From Hungateiclostridiaceae bacterium UBA1305 (lineage in GTDB: Bacteria > Bacillota > Clostridia > Acetivibrionales > DTU013): a DNA stretch of 48,938 bases. Position numbers and translations under genes: made by a program. The stretch is taken from positions 1 to 48,938 of the forward strand of contig DBTX01000061.1 in the NCBI GenBank assembly GCA_002307275.1. Reading direction: 5' to 3'. The notes under the pieces were generated by a model. That model ran no database searches and had not been told where the DNA came from. It worked only from the letters and a program-made list of their open reading frames with translations. Positions 41,901-48,938 of this stretch are shown here, piece by piece; position 1 is the first letter of the stretch, and the number at the start of each line of letters is the position of its first letter.

Positions 41901-43400
41901 ATGAAAAAGAACAAGTTCATAAAACTGGTAGGCCTTATTATTATTATTGCATTTGAATTCCTATTTGTCGTGCAAATGAGTTCATTTGCCGCGACAGAGA
42001 CGGCAAAAGACAATAAATCACCATACAAACTTGAATATGTAAAATTTTTTGGAAGCGGTATTGACGAACTGGATCAGGAAAATCGAATATATAATAAAAA
42101 ATTTCCGGTATCTATAACAAAGTATGTTAACTGGGAAATTGGTATAAAGTATGAGCCAGTATCTGCGGCAAAATCAGTCATTGTAAAGCAGGTTTTCTAT
42201 AATCCGGATGGTACGGTTTTGGGTACGAGTGTATCAAAAAAAGATGAATTCATGATATATCCGGAAGGTGTATCTTTTTTTTGCTGGGGATATGGATCGG
42301 AAAATTTAGGAACATGGGAATTAGGTAAATATAAGGTTGAAGTTTGGATCGACAACTATAAAATTTTTACTGATACATTTGAAATAAGCAATGGGAACCA
42401 GGGCAGAAAAGAATTATCTACGAAAGAAATCGCAAAAAAGGCCAATGCAGTATTGCAAATAAATGCCTATGACAATAATGGCGGGAGAATAGGTTCGGGC
42501 AGCGGATTTATAGCATCAGCGGATGGAAAGATTTTCACAAATTATCATGTGATAGATAATGCTTTTAAAGTCGAAGCTGTAACGAACGATAATAAAAAGT
42601 ATTCTGTTGAAAAAGTCATCGGATACAGTTCTGAAAAAGACATTGCCATTCTGAAATTACGAGGCGTAAAAGATTTGACGTACCTAACTATGGGTGATTC
42701 TGACCTGATTGAGTTAGGCGAGGAAATAATAGCGATCGGTAGTCCTTTAGGACTGACAAATACTGTATCAAACGGGATCATAAGCAGTATTCGTCCCAAT
42801 ATCTTCCGAAAGGTTGCCGGATGCAAGGATATTCAGATTTCGGCTCCAATTTCCAGTGGGAGCAGTGGTGGAGCTTTATTTAATATATACGGAGATGTGA
42901 TTGGTATAACCTATGCCGGTCTTGAAGCACTGGGCGGTGAGAATCTCAATTTTGTCATACCGATTAATGAAGCAACATCTATTGATATGTATGCTAACTA
43001 TTCTCTGGAACAGGTTTATGTAAAAGAACATATACTATGCAATGCTTATGACGGCGACCTTGCTAACGGTTTACCAAACGGCTCAGGTAAAATGACATTC
43101 AAAAACGGAGATATATATACCGGAGATTGGAAAAATGGATTCATGTCTGGTTACGGAAAGCTAACAACAGCAGACGGTATGGTATACGAAGGAAATTGGA
43201 TAAACGGAAATAAAAACGGCGAAGGAAAATTGTTGATTAGTGATGGCTCAGTAATAACCGGGAATTGGGTTAATGGTAAACTTAATGGTAGTTCTACTGT
43301 TATAATCAATGATGGTTCTACTCATACTGTATATTGGCTTAATGATGAAGTTATTATGCTTGATGGGCATAAAGTTAAAGATAATAAGCTGGTGGATTGA
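41901..43400 (+). CDS. Secreted HtrA-like serine protease with MORN repeats
   Basis: About 499 residues from ATG 41901 (GGGAG box eight bases upstream). A signal peptide or anchor (residues 1-31, IKLVGLIIIIAFEFLFVVQM) comes first. A beta-rich N-terminal domain (about 32-165) of unknown type follows. A trypsin-like protease domain has the triad His216 (TNYHVIDN), Asp247 (EKDIAILKL) and Ser322 (SGSSGGALFN). At least three MORN-type repeats (about 390-470, GDIYTGDWKNGFMSGYGK and similar) and one degenerate repeat follow. There is no PDZ domain. HtrA enzymes clip or refold exported proteins; MORN repeats here may bind the surface or lipids. It shares its leader element with the RHS operon, suggesting co-regulation. 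Confidence 0.9.
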   Translation: MKKNKFIKLVGLIIIIAFEFLFVVQMSSFAATETAKDNKSPYKLEYVKFFGSGIDELDQENRIYNKKFPVSITKYVNWEIGIKYEPVSAAKSVIVKQVFYNPDGTVLGTSVSKKDEFMIYPEGVSFFCWGYGSENLGTWELGKYKVEVWIDNYKIFTDTFEISNGNQGRKELSTKEIAKKANAVLQINAYDNNGGRIGSGSGFIASADGKIFTNYHVIDNAFKVEAVTNDNKKYSVEKVIGYSSEKDIAILKLRGVKDLTYLTMGDSDLIELGEEIIAIGSPLGLTNTVSNGIISSIRPNIFRKVAGCKDIQISAPISSGSSGGALFNIYGDVIGITYAGLEALGGENLNFVIPINEATSIDMYANYSLEQVYVKEHILCNAYDGDLANGLPNGSGKMTFKNGDIYTGDWKNGFMSGYGKLTTADGMVYEGNWINGNKNGEGKLLISDGSVITGNWVNGKLNGSSTVIINDGSTHTVYWLNDEVIMLDGHKVKDNKLVD

Positions 43401-43542
43401 GCCTGGATTTGAAATGCCGCAATATATGGCAGAAGTTACGAGTTTTAATTTTATAGACAGGTCAATAGTATTGCGGATGAAAGGCAGGATAATACTGCTT
43501 CTTCATGCAGAGCATAAGCATACACAAAGCAAAATTCAGGTC

Positions 43543-43571
43543 TTGACATTGGCACAGTCATTCATTATAAT
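43543..43571 (+). promoter_or_regulatory. Promoter of the glycine-riboswitch operon
   Basis: Perfect consensus TTGACA (43543-43548) and TATAAT (43566-43571) are separated by 17 bp. The stretch 43401-43542 upstream shows no supported gene. Confidence 0.85.
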
Positions 43572-43606
43572 AAATTTAACTTTTAACTTAATATGGAACG
43601 GATGAT

Positions 43607-43718
43607 CGACGGGGAAGATTTTATAGCAACCTCGTCGGGACGGATCTCTGGAGAGACCATGACGGCGCCGAAGGGGCAAGGCTGATAAAGCCATAATCTC
43701 TCAGGCAAAAGGACAGAG
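43607..43718 (+). promoter_or_regulatory. Glycine riboswitch (single aptamer with 5' accessory hairpin)
   Basis: The aptamer core (43646-43718) shows the class signature: GGAGAGACC, then GCGCCGAAGGGGCAAG, then CTCTCAGGCAAAAGGACAGAG, closed by CTCTG/CAGAG. A hairpin closed by CGACG/CGTCG (43607-43637) precedes it and may stand in for a second aptamer. It is followed by a terminator and then by an aminotransferase and serA, so glycine level should set transcription of serine-synthesis genes. Confidence 0.93.
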
Positions 43719-43751
43719 TAAATCTAGCATGTATTTAACACATGTTTTTAG

Positions 43752-43786
43752 AGGTCAGGTCTCAAATGGGATTTGACCTTTTTTAT
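43752..43786 (+). terminator. Terminator (expression platform) of the glycine riboswitch
   Basis: AGGTCA and TGACCT arms with further internal pairing are followed by TTTTTTATTTT. It lies between the aptamer and the aminotransferase start. Confidence 0.8.
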
Positions 43787-43835
43787 TTTATTTTCACGCA
43801 GCAGGACATACAGTACTGCTGCAAGGAGGGTATTT

Positions 43836-44903
43836 ATGCACAAAAAGCTTTTTATTCCGGGACCGGTTGAGGTCAGGGAAGATGTTCTTCAGAAAATGGC
43901 CACCCCGATGATCGGGCACAGGACAAAGGATGCGTCCAGCCTGCAGAGAGGTATTTCCGAGAAAATGCAGAAGGTGATGTATACGAATAACACGATCCTT
44001 CTCTCGACATCTTCGGGAAGCGGTCTGATGGAAGGCTCCGTTCGTTCCTGTACGGCAAAGAGAGCCGCCATTTTCTCCGTCGGCGCCTTTGGTGACAGGT
44101 GGTACAAGATGGCCGCTGCGAATGGCGTACCAGCCGATCTGTTTTCATCCGAATCAGGCAAACCCACTACAGCAAAAATGGTCGACGATGCACTGTCTAC
44201 AGGCAAGTATGACCTTGTTACGATCACACACAATGAGACCTCTACCGGCATCATGAACCCTGTAGATGAAATAGCGCAGGTGCTCAGGAAATATCCCGAA
44301 GTCGTATGGTGTATGGATACGGTCAGCTCAATGGCAGGCACAAAAATAGATGTGGATCAGCTGGGCGTGGATATTTGCATCACGTCAACGCAGAAGTGTC
44401 TGGGACTGCCTCCAGGAATGGCGATATGCTCCTTCTCGGAAAAAGCGGCCGCAGCAGCTTCAAAGGTTCAGTTCAGAGGTTTGTACCTGGATTTGCTCGA
44501 TTTGTACAAGTATATAAAAAAGAAAGACTTTCAGTACCCGTCAACCCCTTCGCTGTCCCATATGTTCGCATTGGACTACCAACTGGACAGAATTCTGGAA
44601 GAGGGTCTTGAGAACAGATTTGCACGTCATCTGGAAATGGCGGAAGTTGTAAGGGCATGGGCGAAAGAGAAATTTGAGCTGTATCCTGAAGAAAAATATG
44701 CTTCAAACACACTGACTGCAATTAAGAATACCAGGGGGATCAATGTAAGCGATCTGAACAAGAAGCTTGGCGAACAGGGCTGCATGATTTCCAACGGTTA
44801 CGGCGACCTCAAGGAAGTCACATTCAGGATCGCACACATGGCGGACGCCACAGTAGATGAGATAAAGGAACTGCTGGCTCTGATAGACAGAATTATCGCG
44901 TAA
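43836..44903 (+). CDS. Class V aminotransferase (serine/alanine-glyoxylate type)
   Basis: About 355 residues from ATG 43836 (AAGGAGGG box). Family signs are the start KLFIPGPVEVREDVLQKMATPMIGHRT, the glycine-rich LLSTSSGSGLMEG, the aspartate region VVWCMDTVSSMAGTKID and the PLP lysine in ITSTQKCLGLPPGMA. Members convert serine or alanine with glyoxylate or pyruvate. Next to serA, and with no serC visible, it may act as the phosphoserine aminotransferase, as proposed for some anaerobes; this is inferred. It is 12 bp upstream of serA and under a glycine riboswitch. Confidence 0.92.
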   Translation: MHKKLFIPGPVEVREDVLQKMATPMIGHRTKDASSLQRGISEKMQKVMYTNNTILLSTSSGSGLMEGSVRSCTAKRAAIFSVGAFGDRWYKMAAANGVPADLFSSESGKPTTAKMVDDALSTGKYDLVTITHNETSTGIMNPVDEIAQVLRKYPEVVWCMDTVSSMAGTKIDVDQLGVDICITSTQKCLGLPPGMAICSFSEKAAAAASKVQFRGLYLDLLDLYKYIKKKDFQYPSTPSLSHMFALDYQLDRILEEGLENRFARHLEMAEVVRAWAKEKFELYPEEKYASNTLTAIKNTRGINVSDLNKKLGEQGCMISNGYGDLKEVTFRIAHMADATVDEIKELLALIDRIIA

Positions 44904-44915
44904 GGGAGGATATTT

Positions 44916-46520
44916 ATGAAGATCATTGTTACGGAAAGAATTGCCGAGGAAGGCATACAATACCTGAAAGACAAAGGTTTCGAGGTTGACACCAAATATG
45001 GGATATCCCATGATGAACTGCTTTTGATTATTGCAGATTATGACGCGATCATCGTCAGAAGCGTAACAAAAGTGAATGCAGAACTGATTGAAAAGGGTAC
45101 GAACCTGAAAGTGGCAGGCAGAGCAGGTAACGGCATCGACAATATCGACGTACCCTCTTGTACCAGAAGGGGTATCATCGTAGTCAACACACCGGAGAGC
45201 AATATCATGGCTGCTGCTGAACTGGCTGTAGGTATGGCATATAGTATTTTCAGAAATATACCGCAAGCGAATGCAGCTTCCAGAAGGGGCGATTTTAGAA
45301 GAAGCCGTTTTCTTGGAAATGAACTTGACGGCAAAACGGCAGGCATCATAGGTCTCGGCAGGATTGGCTCCATTGTCGCCACAAAGCTGAAGGGCAGCAA
45401 TATGAAGGTTGTGGCATATGACCCGTATATAACCGATGAGAAGTTCAAGAAATACGGTGTGGAAAAATGCGAACAGCTTGAGGATCTGCTGAAACAGTGC
45501 GACCTTATTACACTGCATACGCCCAAGACCTCCGAAACATATGGAATCATTGGGGAGAAGGAATTGATGCTCTGCAAGAAGGGCGTCAGGATTGTGAATG
45601 CAGCCAGGGGCGGACTTGTAAATGAAAAGGCGCTTTACGTTGCGCTGAAGGAGGGCATAGTGGCAGGCGCCGGCATTGATGTGCTCGATCCCGAGCCGGG
45701 TTATGACAAGAAGCCGGAGGATCAAACCTATACCAATCCGCTCCTTGAATTCGACAATGTAGTAATCACCCCGCATCTGGGCGCATCCACCGAAGAGGCC
45801 AATTACAACGTCGGTACCGCAGTAACTCAACTGGTGGGAGAAGCGCTGTCCGGCGGAATGGTCGCAGCTGTCAATATGCCTCCGATGAAGATAGCTGATC
45901 TGAATGGACTGAGACCGTACATCACGCTGGCGGAAATGCTGGGAAAGATCTACTACCAGACTGAAAAGGATACCGTGCAGAAGATCGAAATCATTTACAG
46001 CGGAGACCTCGCGGACAAGGAAACAAAGGTGATCTCATTGTCTGCACTGAAAGGCTTTCTGGACCCGATCATCAAGGAAAAGGTCAACTATGTCAATGCA
46101 GAGATGATGTTAAGTAATATGGGCATTGAACTGATCGAGAGCAAAAGATCGCAGCTGGACAAATATATGAATCTCATTACTGTAAAATTCATCACGAAGA
46201 AGGGTGCGCAAAGCGTTTCAGGCACAATATTTGCCAAAGAGGAAATGAGGATCGTCGACTTCTTCGGCTATAAGCTGGACTTCGAACCCAGCCCATTCAT
46301 CCTTGCGATCCAGAACATCGACAAACCCGGTATCATCGGCCGTATCGGAACAGTGCTCGGAAGTGCAGGCATCAACATAGCTGCAATGCAGTGGAGTCGT
46401 AATAAAAAGGGTGAAAAGGCTGTTTCCTTTGTGAGCGTGGATCAGGAAGTCAGCAACGATACACTCGAGAGTCTTCGCGGGATAGACGGCGTGCTGAAGG
46501 CGACGATGATCAAGTTTTAA
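44916..46520 (+). CDS. serA: D-3-phosphoglycerate dehydrogenase
   Basis: A 534-residue enzyme of the long form. The NAD-binding domain has GIIGLGRIGSIVA, the substrate-site Arg lies in KVAGRAGNGIDNID, and the catalytic histidine is in VVITPHLGASTEEA. An allosteric substrate-binding region (about 320-450) and a C-terminal ACT domain (about 460-534, FILAIQNIDKPGIIGRIG) follow. It oxidises 3-phosphoglycerate to phosphohydroxypyruvate, the first step of serine and hence glycine synthesis; the ACT domain usually binds serine. A GGGAGGA box precedes the ATG. Confidence 0.97.
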   Translation: MKIIVTERIAEEGIQYLKDKGFEVDTKYGISHDELLLIIADYDAIIVRSVTKVNAELIEKGTNLKVAGRAGNGIDNIDVPSCTRRGIIVVNTPESNIMAAAELAVGMAYSIFRNIPQANAASRRGDFRRSRFLGNELDGKTAGIIGLGRIGSIVATKLKGSNMKVVAYDPYITDEKFKKYGVEKCEQLEDLLKQCDLITLHTPKTSETYGIIGEKELMLCKKGVRIVNAARGGLVNEKALYVALKEGIVAGAGIDVLDPEPGYDKKPEDQTYTNPLLEFDNVVITPHLGASTEEANYNVGTAVTQLVGEALSGGMVAAVNMPPMKIADLNGLRPYITLAEMLGKIYYQTEKDTVQKIEIIYSGDLADKETKVISLSALKGFLDPIIKEKVNYVNAEMMLSNMGIELIESKRSQLDKYMNLITVKFITKKGAQSVSGTIFAKEEMRIVDFFGYKLDFEPSPFILAIQNIDKPGIIGRIGTVLGSAGINIAAMQWSRNKKGEKAVSFVSVDQEVSNDTLESLRGIDGVLKATMIKF

Positions 46521-46521
46521 A

Positions 46522-46632
46522 CGCAATTCTTGCGAATTTGCATGTATGGGCGTAACTCTGACGAATTTGTCTACATGGTGCAATTCTGACGAATTTGCAT
46601 GCAGACGCGTCTTGCGAACTCGCCTGCATGGC
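46522..46632. repeat. Degenerate tandem repeat of about 29 bp after serA
   Basis: About four imperfect units share GCAATTCT..GCGAATTTGCATG-like segments (GACGAATTTG and GCATG recur). It is more diverged than the other arrays in the window. Confidence 0.65.
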
Positions 46633-46657
46633 CGGCTTATTATACAAATAGCCTAAA

Positions 46658-46706
46658 TAAAGAAACCGGAGGATGCATCTTTGATATGCAGCTTCCGGTT
46701 TCTTTT
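46658..46706. terminator. Terminator between serA and the convergent glycosyltransferase gene
   Basis: AAAGAAACCGGA and TCCGGTTTCTTTT pair, with an inner GCAT/ATGC helix. A-run and T-run flanks allow use in both directions. Confidence 0.85.
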
Positions 46707-46777
46707 GATACCCGCATCCGCCCTGCATCCATCTAGCATCCACCCTGCAGCAGCCCAGCAGCAGGAGTCGTAAATAT

Positions 46778-47737
46778 TTATCTTTTAATAATTCTATCCG
46801 TATCAATATTCTTTATATCTCTGATAATGTATAAAGGCCTGCCTTTTACTTCGTCGAAAATTCTGCCGATATACTCTCCCATAATGCCAAGGATGATAAG
46901 GACAATACCGTTGAAGAACAGGCTGACGGCCAATGTCGATGCCCAACCTGTGACAGTGCTGTTTGTAAAGAGGCCCTGATAAATGACGACCAGCAGGTAG
47001 ATGAAGCTCAGGATCGAAACAAAGCTGCCAAAGTATGTAGCCAGCTTGAGCGGCTTGTAGGAGAACGCGGTAATACCGTCAAACGCAAATTTGAACATCT
47101 TTCCCAGTGGATATTTCGATTCACCTGCAAACCTCTTGTCTCTCACATATTCCAGGCCTGTCTGTTTGAAGCCCATCCAGCTGATCAAGCCCCTGATATA
47201 CCTGTTTCTTTCATTTGTTGTCTTCAAAGCATCGCAGACCTTCCTGCCGATAAGTCTGAAATCGCCGGTATCAAGTGGTATTACTACCTCGGTCATGCTG
47301 TTGAGTAAACGATAGAATAGCTTGGAGGTCAATTTTTTAAAAAATGTTTCGCCCTTCCTTTTAACACGCACACCATATACGACATCAAACCCTTCACGCC
47401 ATTTCTCCAGCATTTGCGGGATTATTTCAGGCGGATCCTGCAGATCTGCATCAATCAGAACAATCGTTTCACCGGAGGAATAATCCATACCTGCCGTACT
47501 AGCCATCTGATGTCCGAAGTTCCTCGAAAAATCCACAAGCTTTACTCTTGGGTCGGTTTCACATATCGTGCCTAATATGGCTTCCGACTTGTCCCTGCTG
47601 CCGTCATTGACAAATATCAACTCATAGGACTCCTTCAATGAATCCATGACAGACTTCAGACGCTTGTAGGTCTCCAGTAGCACAAGCTCTTCATTATATA
47701 CGGGAATTACAACAGAGCACAGTATTTTTTCCGACAT
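46778..47737 (-). CDS. Membrane glycosyltransferase family 2 (GtrB/DPM1-like)
   Basis: A 319-residue protein. The GT-A domain (about 1-230) opens CSVVIPVYNEELVLLETYKR, has the metal-binding segment VLIDADLQDPPE and contains FVNDGSRDKS. Two C-terminal membrane helices (about 233-255 and 268-292) anchor it. Such enzymes load a hexose from a nucleotide sugar onto undecaprenyl phosphate for decoration of wall polymers or glycans. AAGGAGGG precedes the ATG. No flippase (gtrA-like) gene is adjacent within the window. The sugar is unknown. Confidence 0.93.
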   Translation of the reverse strand: MSEKILCSVVIPVYNEELVLLETYKRLKSVMDSLKESYELIFVNDGSRDKSEAILGTICETDPRVKLVDFSRNFGHQMASTAGMDYSSGETIVLIDADLQDPPEIIPQMLEKWREGFDVVYGVRVKRKGETFFKKLTSKLFYRLLNSMTEVVIPLDTGDFRLIGRKVCDALKTTNERNRYIRGLISWMGFKQTGLEYVRDKRFAGESKYPLGKMFKFAFDGITAFSYKPLKLATYFGSFVSILSFIYLLVVIYQGLFTNSTVTGWASTLAVSLFFNGIVLIILGIMGEYIGRIFDEVKGRPLYIIRDIKNIDTDRIIKR

Positions 47738-47813
47738 GAAAGGCCCTCCTTGTAAATTTAAAAGTCCATTTGCTTTTAACCCCTGAAAAAATTCAGCACA
47801 TTATTCAAATAAT

Positions 47814-47999
47814 TCAGCACATAATTTCCTGGAACCTCAAGTCCCGGGAGAACAGGGTAGAACATATCAAATAACACAGTACCATGGTAATATACCCAAA
47901 TATTACATACTTCATTTGCTGCGCACTCAGATTTGCTTCGGATAAACCTATTACATTACTATTGTATGTTTTTTGCAAATTACCAGGATCAATGTCCAT
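47814..47999 (-). CDS. Possible small membrane peptide (61 aa)
   Basis: From ATG 47999 the frame encodes 61 residues. It has a polar N-terminus (MDIDPGNLQKTYNSNVIG) and one hydrophobic segment (YVIFGYITMVLCYLICSTLF). Codon use resembles real genes. There is no ribosome binding site, and the frame runs open further upstream as an antisense of the sortase start. It is the only coding candidate in the 335-bp gap between the glycosyltransferase and the sortase, and may be a gene remnant. Confidence 0.3.
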   Translation of the reverse strand: MDIDPGNLQKTYNSNVIGLSEANLSAQQMKYVIFGYITMVLCYLICSTLFSRDLRFQEIMC

Positions 48000-48072
48000 A
48001 ATAAAATGATAGGTATTGATAATACGCTTGATTTTTTGTATGATATATCCATAAGAAGTGTAGCGGAGGAAT

Positions 48073-48801
48073 ATGAAAAAGCTTGCAGCGGTTATATTAA
48101 TAATAGGCATACTTGTAATGTTAAGTCCATTAGCAGGTAAGCTTTATATGCAATGGCAGGAAAACAAGCTCATGGACGAGTGGTACAACAGCGTAGATGC
48201 TACAACTGCAGAAGCCCTGGCGACTTCTGAAGCGAACCCGGAGGAGGCTTATGAGCAACTGCAGGATGCATTTTCTGCTGATGCCGATAATAATGCGGAA
48301 GAAGGGGCTTCGCCCAATACAACGAATCCTTCTGACGGCAATGTTCAAGCCACAGCCGGGGCTGCCGCGAAACCGTCCTCAAAATCACAAAACGTTCTTG
48401 GCATCATTACAATAGATAAGATAAAAATAAAATATCCGGTCGTAGAAGGTGTGAAGTCCTCAAACCTCAGCAGAGCCATAGGCCACATTCCAGGTACTGC
48501 CAGCCTTGGACAGCCTGGCAATTGCGCATTGGCAGGACATCGCAATTATACATTCGGACGTTATTTCAACAGACTTGATGAGGTAAATGTTGGAGATATC
48601 ATCTCTATCACGACGAAAAAAGCAGAACTCCGATACAAGGTGTATGAGAAGCTCGTCGTGAAGCCTGATGACATTTCTGTGCTCAAGGGCAGCAAAGACG
48701 ATACGGTTCTGACGCTTATAACCTGTACACCCATATATGTCGCCACTCACAGACTGATATTACACGCCAGGCTTGTGGATAAAATAATGCTTGAACCTTA
48801 G
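48073..48801 (+). CDS. Sortase, class D-like
   Basis: A 242-residue protein. An N-terminal anchor (about 4-27, LAAVILIIGILVMLSPLAGK) is followed by a disordered acidic/Ala/Thr-rich linker (about 40-115) and the sortase barrel. The catalytic residues are His156 (CALAGHRNYTFG), Cys218 (LTLITCTPI) and Arg227 (HRLILHARLV). Sortases attach surface proteins with LPXTG-like signals to peptidoglycan; no substrate with such a signal is seen in this window. The ATG has a GCGGAGGA box. A terminator is not evident before the window ends. Confidence 0.94.
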   Translation: MKKLAAVILIIGILVMLSPLAGKLYMQWQENKLMDEWYNSVDATTAEALATSEANPEEAYEQLQDAFSADADNNAEEGASPNTTNPSDGNVQATAGAAAKPSSKSQNVLGIITIDKIKIKYPVVEGVKSSNLSRAIGHIPGTASLGQPGNCALAGHRNYTFGRYFNRLDEVNVGDIISITTKKAELRYKVYEKLVVKPDDISVLKGSKDDTVLTLITCTPIYVATHRLILHARLVDKIMLEP

Positions 48802-48938
48802 TTCTGATTGAATGTAAAAGGATGTAAAAAGATTGTAAAAAGATATGTCAGAAAATACAAAAAAAGTGTTGCGCAATTAAAAGTTTTCTGATAATATATT
48901 ATTAATTAAATAAAAAAATTCCAAGTTGAGCTTTTCAA

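Noticed and set aside
43309..43605. A 98-codon frame overlapping the protease end
   Set aside because: It starts inside the protease gene in another frame, lacks a ribosome binding site and runs through the riboswitch promoter.
44703..45830. A 375-codon open frame antisense to serA and the aminotransferase end
   Set aside because: serA is complete and recognisable. The antisense frame crosses a gene boundary and has no motif.

Overview
The window looks like chromosomal DNA of an anaerobic, low-to-mid G+C Gram-positive bacterium of the class Clostridia. The evidence is strong AGGAGG-type ribosome binding sites throughout, a T-box leader, a glycine riboswitch, an ANTAR antitermination regulator beside amtB, a PII protein without the uridylylation tyrosine, a Bacillus-type PurF, a class D-like sortase and the LarB/LarC/LarE set. 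The genus cannot be read from the sequence. I saw no tRNA, rRNA, CRISPR array or intact transposase.

Layout. 1-1734: 3' end of an unknown gene, thioredoxin and a DivIVA-like coiled-coil protein. 1774-3853: T-box leader, then an Lrp-type regulator overlapping a class I/II aminotransferase. 4028-6801: amtB-glnK on the minus strand, divergent from an ANTAR regulator; the amtB leader has two small hairpins with six-base loops merging into a terminator, the layout expected of an ANTAR target. 6905-8009: prfB with its programmed +1 frameshift. 8089-10674: large secreted protein of unknown function. 10863-16280: nickel-pincer nucleotide (NPN) cofactor genes larE, larB and larC, with a DUF2520 Rossmann protein and a TIGR01212-type radical SAM protein; two spacers are filled by minisatellites. 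16389-26408: guaA, an AEC transporter, and purE-F-M-N-H-D behind a long leader. 26762-29734: nadD, yqeK, a small membrane protein and a lysA-type decarboxylase. 29778-41860: a surface-toxin island with a 3276-residue RHS/YD-repeat protein ending in a SleB-like wall-hydrolase domain, a lipoprotein (candidate immunity protein), a GC-rich structured segment and a remnant of an alternative RHS C-terminus. The island is bracketed by two copies of an unclassified structured 5'-UTR element. 41901-43400: HtrA-like protease with MORN repeats. 43543-46520: glycine riboswitch, class V aminotransferase and serA. 46778-48801: glycosyltransferase (minus strand) and sortase.

How the genes fit together. The window combines nitrogen sensing and uptake (AmtB, PII, ANTAR), purine synthesis (six pur genes plus guaA; purC, purB, purL and purK are not here), serine synthesis under glycine control, and NPN cofactor assembly without its known client larA. 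An envelope and competition module (RHS protein, protease, sortase) completes it. A recurring oddity is short tandem-repeat arrays (16, 18, 19 and about 29 bp units) in intergenic spacers. Some appear to have grown out of the adjacent gene end or hairpin, and one carries a Shine-Dalgarno core in nearly every unit ahead of larC.
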